Of a DNA stretch of 64,000 bases, positions 57,589 through 64,000 are shown one piece after another. The notes beneath the pieces were generated by a model, which did not search any database, had not been told where the DNA came from, and saw only the letters and a list, made by a program, of their open reading frames with translations. Origin of the DNA: Aeromonas rivipollensis. GTDB lineage: Bacteria > Pseudomonadota > Gammaproteobacteria > Enterobacterales > Aeromonadaceae. Location: positions 2,290,501-2,354,500 of the forward strand of contig NZ_CP149130.1 of the NCBI RefSeq assembly GCF_037811135.1, written 5' to 3'. The position numbers and the translations under genes are program-made. Positions within the stretch are counted from its first letter, which is position 1; each line of letters opens with the position of its first letter.

Positions 57589-57834
57589 TCAGACGAAGAG
57601 ATCGATCTGATGGTCCGGATCCGGCTTGTGATCATCTTCCTGCTCCTTTGGCTGATCACGCCTGGCCGGGTGATGCCCCTGCTGGTACTGCTGGGCGCCG
57701 CCGCCGTTGTCAGTGCCAATCTTGCGCAACTGATGCTTCTGGCTGATCTGGGTCACCTCCCGCTTGATGTCGTCGGGGCTCGGGGTCGACGGCGCGCGCG
57801 GCAAGATGGGGAATAACAGGTCCTGGCTGGGCAT
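57589..57834 (-). CDS. Small hypothetical protein
   Basis: The ATG at 57834 has a strong GAGGAG eight bases ahead, which is the main reason to call it. The 81-residue product (MPSQDLLFPILPRAPSTPSPDD...) is polar, with KREVTQISQKHQLRKIGTD, then a low-complexity tail rich in Gln, His, Asp and Lys ending HQIDLFV. No family is recognised. It probably precedes yoaA on a shared transcript. It is divergent from the his operon. Confidence 0.6.
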   Translation of the reverse strand: MPSQDLLFPILPRAPSTPSPDDIKREVTQISQKHQLRKIGTDNGGGAQQYQQGHHPARRDQPKEQEDDHKPDPDHQIDLFV

Positions 57835-57919
57835 GGTGATCACTCCTCAGGCTATCTTGATTAGTTATCGACCAGAAAACCGTTTTCTCCACTTTAATCG
57901 GGCAAATCACATTTTCAGG

Positions 57920-57947
57920 TTGCATTTTCTGTCAAGGCAGGTAGTTT
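57920..57947 (+). promoter_or_regulatory. Candidate his operon promoter
   Basis: TTGCAT (57920-57925) and TAGTTT (57942-57947) are 16 bases apart, about 45 bases ahead of the leader-peptide ATG. The -10 match is mediocre. Confidence 0.4.
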
Positions 57948-57993
57948 AAATCAGGCGTCAACAACGACATCTTATTTGTAAAGGATTGATTAC

Positions 57994-58044
57994 ATGAAGT
58001 TCACCCTGCTGAAGACTCATCATCACCATCATCATCCCGACTAG
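57994..58044 (+). CDS. hisL: his operon leader peptide
   Basis: A 16-codon frame behind AAAGGA reads MKFTLLKTHHHHHHPD, with six consecutive histidine codons. Stalling of the ribosome at these codons under histidine shortage controls the downstream attenuator. The E. coli peptide has seven histidines and the same HPD ending. Confidence 0.95.
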   Translation: MKFTLLKTHHHHHHPD

Positions 58045-58062
58045 TCTTTCAGGAGGTTGACT

Positions 58063-58147
58063 GCTGGAAGACACTTAACTGGTGACTTCCAAAAGGACCG
58101 CAAGATTCATGAACCCTCGGAAGCACACACTTCCGAGGGTTTTTTCG
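58063..58147 (+). promoter_or_regulatory. his attenuator (antiterminator and terminator)
   Basis: Alternating elements GGAAG (58066-58070), CTTCC (58086-58090), GGAAG (58119-58123) and CTTCC (58130-58134) can pair 1-2, 2-3 or 3-4. The 3-4 form is a 12-bp terminator stem (58112-58123 with 58130-58141) followed by a T-run. Pairing 2-3 would prevent it. This is the classic attenuation layout behind hisL. Confidence 0.9.
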
Positions 58148-58172
58148 TTTTTGACTAGAAGGAAATCGAGCA

Positions 58173-59069
58173 ATGGAAACACAACGTCTGCGCATCGCCA
58201 TGCAAAAATCCGGTCGCCTGAGCCAGGACTCCCAGGCCCTGTTCAAGAGCTGCGGCCTCAAAATTAACTTACGGGAACAGCGCCTTATCGCCCACGTGGA
58301 AAACATGCCCATCGACATACTGCGGGTGCGTGATGACGACATCCCCGGGCTGGTGATGGAAGGGGTGGTCGACCTTGGCATCATAGGCGAGAACGTGCTG
58401 GAAGAGGTGCAGCTCATTCGCGCCTCCCAGGATCTGCCCTATCAGGTCAAGACCCTCAAGCAGCTGGACTTCGGTGGCTGCCGCCTGTCGCTGGCGGTGC
58501 CGGAAGATGTCACCTACACAGGGCCCGAAAGCCTGGCAGGCAAACGCATCGCCACCTCTTACCCGGGTCTGCTCAAGCGCTTCTTCGATGAGAAGGGGCT
58601 CAATTTCAAGAGCGTCATGCTGGGCGGCTCGGTGGAAGTGGCGCCCCGCGCTGGTCTGGCCGACGCCATCTGCGATCTGGTCTCCACCGGTGCTACCCTC
58701 GAGGCCAACGGCCTCAAAGAGGTGGAGGTGATCTATCGCTCCAAGGCGGTGTTGGTGCAAGCCCCCAACCCCTTGAGTGAGGCCAAGCAGAAGCTCATCG
58801 ACAAACTGCTGCCCCGCATCCAGGGGATGCAGCAGGCCCGCGAGAGCAAGTACATCATGCTGCACGCCCCCAAGGACAAGCTCGATGCCATCACCGATCT
58901 GCTGCCCGGCGCCGAGCGCCCCACCATCATGCAGTTGGCCGGTGACACCAATCAGGTGGCCCTGCACGTCGTCTCCAGCGAGACCCTGTTCTGGGAGACC
59001 ATGGAGCAGCTCAAGGCCCTCGGCGCCAGCTCCATTCTGGTGCTGCCCATCGAAAAGATGATGGAATAA
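58173..59069 (+). CDS. hisG: ATP phosphoribosyltransferase (long form)
   Basis: HisG catalyses the first step of histidine synthesis, joining ATP and PRPP. The 298-residue protein is the long form with a C-terminal regulatory ACT-like domain that gives histidine feedback, so no HisZ is needed. It starts [20 protein letters not shown] and has the PRPP loop [17 protein letters not shown]. It is the first structural gene after the attenuator. Confidence 0.97.
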   Translation: METQRLRIAMQKSGRLSQDSQALFKSCGLKINLREQRLIAHVENMPIDILRVRDDDIPGLVMEGVVDLGIIGENVLEEVQLIRASQDLPYQVKTLKQLDFGGCRLSLAVPEDVTYTGPESLAGKRIATSYPGLLKRFFDEKGLNFKSVMLGGSVEVAPRAGLADAICDLVSTGATLEANGLKEVEVIYRSKAVLVQAPNPLSEAKQKLIDKLLPRIQGMQQARESKYIMLHAPKDKLDAITDLLPGAERPTIMQLAGDTNQVALHVVSSETLFWETMEQLKALGASSILVLPIEKMME

Positions 59070-59081
59070 GGAAGGGACATC

Positions 59082-60392
59082 ATGCAGACCCTGATCTGGA
59101 AGACCCTCTCCCCCGCCCAGCAGGCCGACGTGCTGACCCGCCCTGCCCTCAATGACGAGGCCGATATCGGCGCCGTGGTCAAAGAGATCATTGGCGCGGT
59201 GCGCAGCCGGGGCGACGAGGCCCTGCGCGAGCTGAGTCTGCGCTTCGAGCGCGCTCCCCGTGAGCAGTTGCGTGTCAGCGAAGATGAGATTGAAGCTGCC
59301 TGCGCGCGGCTGGATGACGAGATCAAAAGCGCCATCGAAGCGGCCATCGCCAACATTCGCACCTTTCACGCCGCCCAGGCGCAACCGGTGGTACGGGTCG
59401 AGACCCAGCCTGGGGTGGTGTGCGAGCTGCGCACCCAACCCATCAGCCGGGTCGGCCTCTATGTGCCGGGGGGCAGCGCACCGCTCCCCTCCACAGTGAT
59501 GATGCTGGCCATTCCGGCAGGCCTGGCCGGTTGCCGCGAGGTGGTGCTCTGCACCCCGTCGCCGGCCAGCGACGAGATACTGTTTGCCGCTCGCGCCTGC
59601 GGGGTCGAGAAGGTGTTCGCCATCGGCGGCGCCCAGGCCATCGCCGCCATGGCCTACGGCACGCAGACGATCCCCAAGGTGGACAAGATTTTCGGCCCGG
59701 GCAACGCCTACGTGACCGAGGCCAAGGGCCAGGTCTCCCGGGACTGGCGCGGCGCCGCCATCGACATGCCGGCCGGCCCCTCCGAGGTGCTGGTGATTGC
59801 CGACGAGAGCGCCAATCCCGCCTTCGTGGCAGCGGACCTGCTCTCCCAGGCCGAACACGGTCCCGACAGCCAGGTGGTGCTGGTGACCACCTCGCCGCTC
59901 CTGACCGATGCCATCGCTGGCGAAATAAAAAGCCAGCTTGCCCAGCTCAGCCGCCGGGATATCGCCGCCCAGGCGCTCGGCAGCAGCCTGGTGATCCTCT
60001 GCGACAGTCTGGACGAGGCCTGCGCCATCTCCAACGCCTATGCGCCGGAACACCTGATAGTGCAGACCCAAGCGCCTCGCGATCTGCTGGATAAACTGGA
60101 GAACGCCGGCTCCATCTTCTTGGGATCCTGGACGCCCGAGTCGGTCGGCGATTACGCCAGCGGCACCAACCACACCCTGCCCACCTACGGCTATGCCCGC
60201 ACCTGCTCCAGCCTCGGGCTCGCGGATTACCAGCGCCGCTACACTGTGCAGGAGCTGAGTATCGAGGGGATCCGGGGCCTTGGCCCCATAGTCCAGCGCA
60301 TCGCCGATGCGGAAGGACTCGATGCCCATAAGAACGCCGTCACCCTCAGATTGAACGCACTTTCAAGCCAGCCGCAGAAGGATTTGTCATGA
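59082..60392 (+). CDS. hisD: Histidinol dehydrogenase
   Basis: HisD oxidises histidinol to histidine in two NAD-linked steps with zinc. The 436-residue protein has GLYVPGGSAPLPSTVMMLAIPA, GPGNAYVTEAKGQV, SQAEHGPDSQVVLVT and SNAYAPEHLIVQT, which carry the zinc and catalytic histidines. AAGGGA precedes the ATG. It overlaps hisC by four bases (ATGA). Confidence 0.97.
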   Translation: MQTLIWKTLSPAQQADVLTRPALNDEADIGAVVKEIIGAVRSRGDEALRELSLRFERAPREQLRVSEDEIEAACARLDDEIKSAIEAAIANIRTFHAAQAQPVVRVETQPGVVCELRTQPISRVGLYVPGGSAPLPSTVMMLAIPAGLAGCREVVLCTPSPASDEILFAARACGVEKVFAIGGAQAIAAMAYGTQTIPKVDKIFGPGNAYVTEAKGQVSRDWRGAAIDMPAGPSEVLVIADESANPAFVAADLLSQAEHGPDSQVVLVTTSPLLTDAIAGEIKSQLAQLSRRDIAAQALGSSLVILCDSLDEACAISNAYAPEHLIVQTQAPRDLLDKLENAGSIFLGSWTPESVGDYASGTNHTLPTYGYARTCSSLGLADYQRRYTVQELSIEGIRGLGPIVQRIADAEGLDAHKNAVTLRLNALSSQPQKDLS

Positions 60393-61489
60393 GCATCGCC
60401 AATCTGGCTCGCCGCGTGGTGCGGGCCCTCACCCCCTATCAATCCGCCCGTCGCATCGGTGGTCAGGGTCATGTCTGGCTCAACGCCAACGAGGCGCCGC
60501 TGGCCTACCCCTTCACCATCGAGGGCAACCGCCTCAACCGCTACCCCGAGTGCCAGCCGGCCGAGGTGGTCAACGGCTACGCCGCCTACGCCGGGGTCAA
60601 TCCGGATCAGGTGCTGGTGAGCCGCGGCGCCGACGAGGCCATCGAGCTCCTGATCCGCACCTTCTGCGAGGCGGGGGAGGATCAGATCCTCATCTGCCCC
60701 CCCACCTACGGCATGTACGCCATCAGCGCCGAGACCTGCGGCGTCGGCATCGTCGAGCTGCCGCTCACCACCAGCCGTCAGCCGGACTGGCCCGCCATCG
60801 CGGATCGCCTCTCCGACGTGAAGCTGGTGTTCCTCTGCTCACCCAACAACCCCACCGGGGATCTGGTGGGCCGCAAGGGGCTCGTCGCCCTACTGGAGAA
60901 GGCCCGGGAGCGCGCCATAGTGGTGGTGGACGAGGCCTACATCGAGTTCTGCCCGGAAGGCTCAGTGGTGGATCTGCTGACCCAATACCCCAATCTGGTA
61001 GTGACTCGCACCCTCTCCAAGGCCTTTGCCCTGGCGGGGATCCGCTGCGGCTTCACCTTGGGCAATCCCGAGGTGATCGCCATGCTGGCCAAGGTGATAG
61101 CCCCCTACCCCATCCCCGAGCCCATCGCCCAGATTGCAGCCCAGGCCCTCTCCCCCATGGGACTGGCGCTGATGCAGGAGCGGGTGGTGGAGCTCAACAG
61201 GCAGAAGGCCCTCATCAAGGCCGAGCTGCTCCGGCTTGCCTGCGTGAAAGAGGTGTTCGAGGACAAGGGCAACTTCGTGCTGGTGCGCTTCACCGATGGC
61301 GCCGCCGTCTTTGCCGCCATGAAGGCCGCCGGCATCATACTGCGTGATTTTTCCAGCAAGCCGGGCCTGGACAACAGCATCCGCATCACCATCGGTTATC
61401 AGGGGGAGATGGACGCAGTTCTCGCCGTGCTGCGCGATCTATCGAACAGAACCCCCTCAGCCAGCAACCCGTCTGCCGCCAGCGTATAA
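60389..61489 (+). CDS. hisC: Histidinol-phosphate aminotransferase
   Basis: HisC transaminates imidazole-acetol phosphate with PLP. The 366-residue class I/II aminotransferase has LNANEAPLAYPF, SRGADEAIELLIRTFCEAG, CSPNNPTGDLV, VVDEAYIEF and TRTLSKAFALAGIRCGF with the PLP lysine. Its start overlaps the hisD stop, so the two are translationally coupled. Confidence 0.97.
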   Translation: MSIANLARRVVRALTPYQSARRIGGQGHVWLNANEAPLAYPFTIEGNRLNRYPECQPAEVVNGYAAYAGVNPDQVLVSRGADEAIELLIRTFCEAGEDQILICPPTYGMYAISAETCGVGIVELPLTTSRQPDWPAIADRLSDVKLVFLCSPNNPTGDLVGRKGLVALLEKARERAIVVVDEAYIEFCPEGSVVDLLTQYPNLVVTRTLSKAFALAGIRCGFTLGNPEVIAMLAKVIAPYPIPEPIAQIAAQALSPMGLALMQERVVELNRQKALIKAELLRLACVKEVFEDKGNFVLVRFTDGAAVFAAMKAAGIILRDFSSKPGLDNSIRITIGYQGEMDAVLAVLRDLSNRTPSASNPSAASV

Positions 61490-61501
61490 GGAAGTAGCCA
61501 G

Positions 61502-62634
61502 ATGAAGACCCCGTTTTTGTTTATCGACCGTGACGGCACCTTGATAGAAGAGCCGGTGACCGACAAGCAGGTGGACAGCCTCGCCAAGCTGCGCTTCGAG
61601 CCCATGGTGATCCCGGTGCTGCGGGAGCTCCAGGCCGCCGGTTACGTGCTGGTGATGGTGACCAACCAGGATGGGCTGGGCACTGCCAGCCTGCCACTGG
61701 AAAACTTCCAGCCCCCTCAGGATCTGATGATGCATCTCTTTGAATCCCAAGGGGTGAACTGGGAGCAGGTGCTGATCTGCCCCCACTTCCCCACCGACGG
61801 CTGCAGCTGCCGCAAGCCCCACCTCGGGCTGGTCAAGGAGTACCTCGCCTCGGGTCGCATCGACTTTGCCAACTCCTTCGTGATTGGCGACAGACAGACC
61901 GATCTGCAACTCGCCGAGAACATGGGCATTCGCGGCATTCGCTACCACCCGCAGGATCACGACTGGCTCGCCATCCGTGATCAGCTGCTCTCCAAGGGGC
62001 GTGTGGCCGAGGTGGAGCGCTACACCAAGGAGACCCGCATTCAGGTGGCGGTGGACTTGGACAAGAGCGGCGGCAACCAGATTGCCACCGGCATCGGCTT
62101 CTTCGATCACATGCTGGATCAGATAGCCACCCACGCCGGTTTCCGCCTCAAGCTTAAAGTCAGCGGCGATCTGCACATCGACGATCACCACACTGTGGAA
62201 GATGTGGGGCTGGCCCTGGGTCAGGCCCTGCGTCAGGCCCTTGGCAACAAGCGCGGCATCGGTCGCTTCGGCTTCGTGCTGGCGATGGACGAGGTGCAGG
62301 CGGTCATTGATGGCCGCCCCCGCGAGGGCGAACAGGCACCCTCCCTGATCGAGCTGGACGTGGCCACGGCACTGGATCTGAGCGGCCGCCCCTACTTCGT
62401 GTTCGACTGCCCGAACGGCTTTGGCCGCGACAGTGTGGGCGAGATGGCCACCGAGATGGTGCCACACTTCTTCCGCTCCCTCTCGGACGCCATGGCCATC
62501 ACCCTGCAGATGAAGGTGGGCAGCGGCAACACCCACCACCAGGTGGAGGCGCTGTTCAAGGGCTTTGGCCGCGCCCTGCGCCAGGCCATCCGGGTGGAAG
62601 GGAGCGAACTCCCCTCCAGCAAGGGGGTGCTGTG

Positions 62635-62635
<1 letters not shown>
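61502..62635 (+). CDS. hisB: Bifunctional histidinol-phosphatase / imidazoleglycerol-phosphate dehydratase
   Basis: The 377-residue fusion has an N-terminal HAD phosphatase ([17 protein letters not shown], with zinc cysteines around [14 protein letters not shown]). Its C-terminal dehydratase runs from about 185, with [32 protein letters not shown] and [20 protein letters not shown]. This bifunctional form is typical of gammaproteobacteria and covers two non-consecutive steps. Confidence 0.97.

Positions 62636-64000
<1,365 letters not shown>

Noticed and set aside
58269..60329. 686-codon open frame opposite hisG and hisD
   Set aside because: It spans two known genes and their boundary on the other strand, and its translation is Gly/His-rich shadow sequence.

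Overview
This 64 kb window looks like ordinary chromosome of a GC-rich gammaproteobacterium, most likely an Aeromonas of the A. hydrophila group. The protein sequences resemble E. coli and Vibrio orthologues throughout, the codon use is strongly GC3-biased, and many neighbourhoods match the E. coli order (yceD-rpmF-plsX-fabH-fabD; divergent apbC/metG; ybaN-apt-dnaX-ybaB; rnd-fadD-yeaY-tsaB-yoaA; hisLGDCBHA). The genus is inferred from general knowledge and was not confirmed by a search. I see no tRNA or rRNA genes, insertion sequences, prophage, integron or CRISPR array.

Layout. 1-4700: a fatty-acid/phospholipid initiation operon on the minus strand (yceD, rpmF, plsX, fabH, fabD cut by the window edge), a periplasmic START-domain protein and the Maf-type nucleotide pyrophosphatase yceF. 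4750-9400: rluC, with a 24-codon stub of a HAD hydrolase behind it, divergent from rne (RNase E), which has a long leader. 10000-16540: phosphate transporter pitA, dcd, udk, apbC and divergent metG. 16600-23030: a CHAD protein, acylphosphatase, a short-sensor chemoreceptor, rlmI, a glutathione transferase and a membrane acyltransferase. 23320-30340: the selenium genes selD-mnmH, gloC, and a hybrid histidine kinase overlapping an HD-GYP response regulator. 30540-36450: rplY, a LysM protein, hrpA and a CBS-pair protein. 36500-42200: a LuxR-type regulator, yjiH, and a LysR regulator divergent from pirin and ycaC genes. 42300-46540: ybaB, dnaX, apt, ybaN, without recR. 46700-50110: dusC, with an 84-bp tandem duplication of its 3' end, an AraC regulator, an EamA exporter and a DksA-type zinc-finger protein. 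50270-57840: rnd, fadD, an alpha/beta hydrolase, a Slp-family lipoprotein, tsaB, yoaA and a small unknown gene. 57920-64000: the histidine operon with leader peptide and attenuator, cut inside hisA.

How the genes work together. Several blocks are pathway units. plsX, fabH and fabD feed acyl-ACP and acyl-phosphate synthesis. selD makes the selenophosphate used by mnmH to modify tRNA. The kinase and HD-GYP protein form a likely phosphorelay ending in cyclic-di-GMP breakdown. The his genes encode ATP-PRT to the ProFAR isomerase. Most transcription units end in clear stem-loop terminators, several of which sit between convergent genes.

I did not find a convincing new multi-gene system. The observations most worth a second look are small. 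They are two minimal upstream reading frames chained onto the rne start, the HAD-hydrolase stub after rluC, the duplicated dusC tail, the very clear alternating-element his attenuator, the absence of recR after ybaB, and a micro-ORF linking selD to mnmH.
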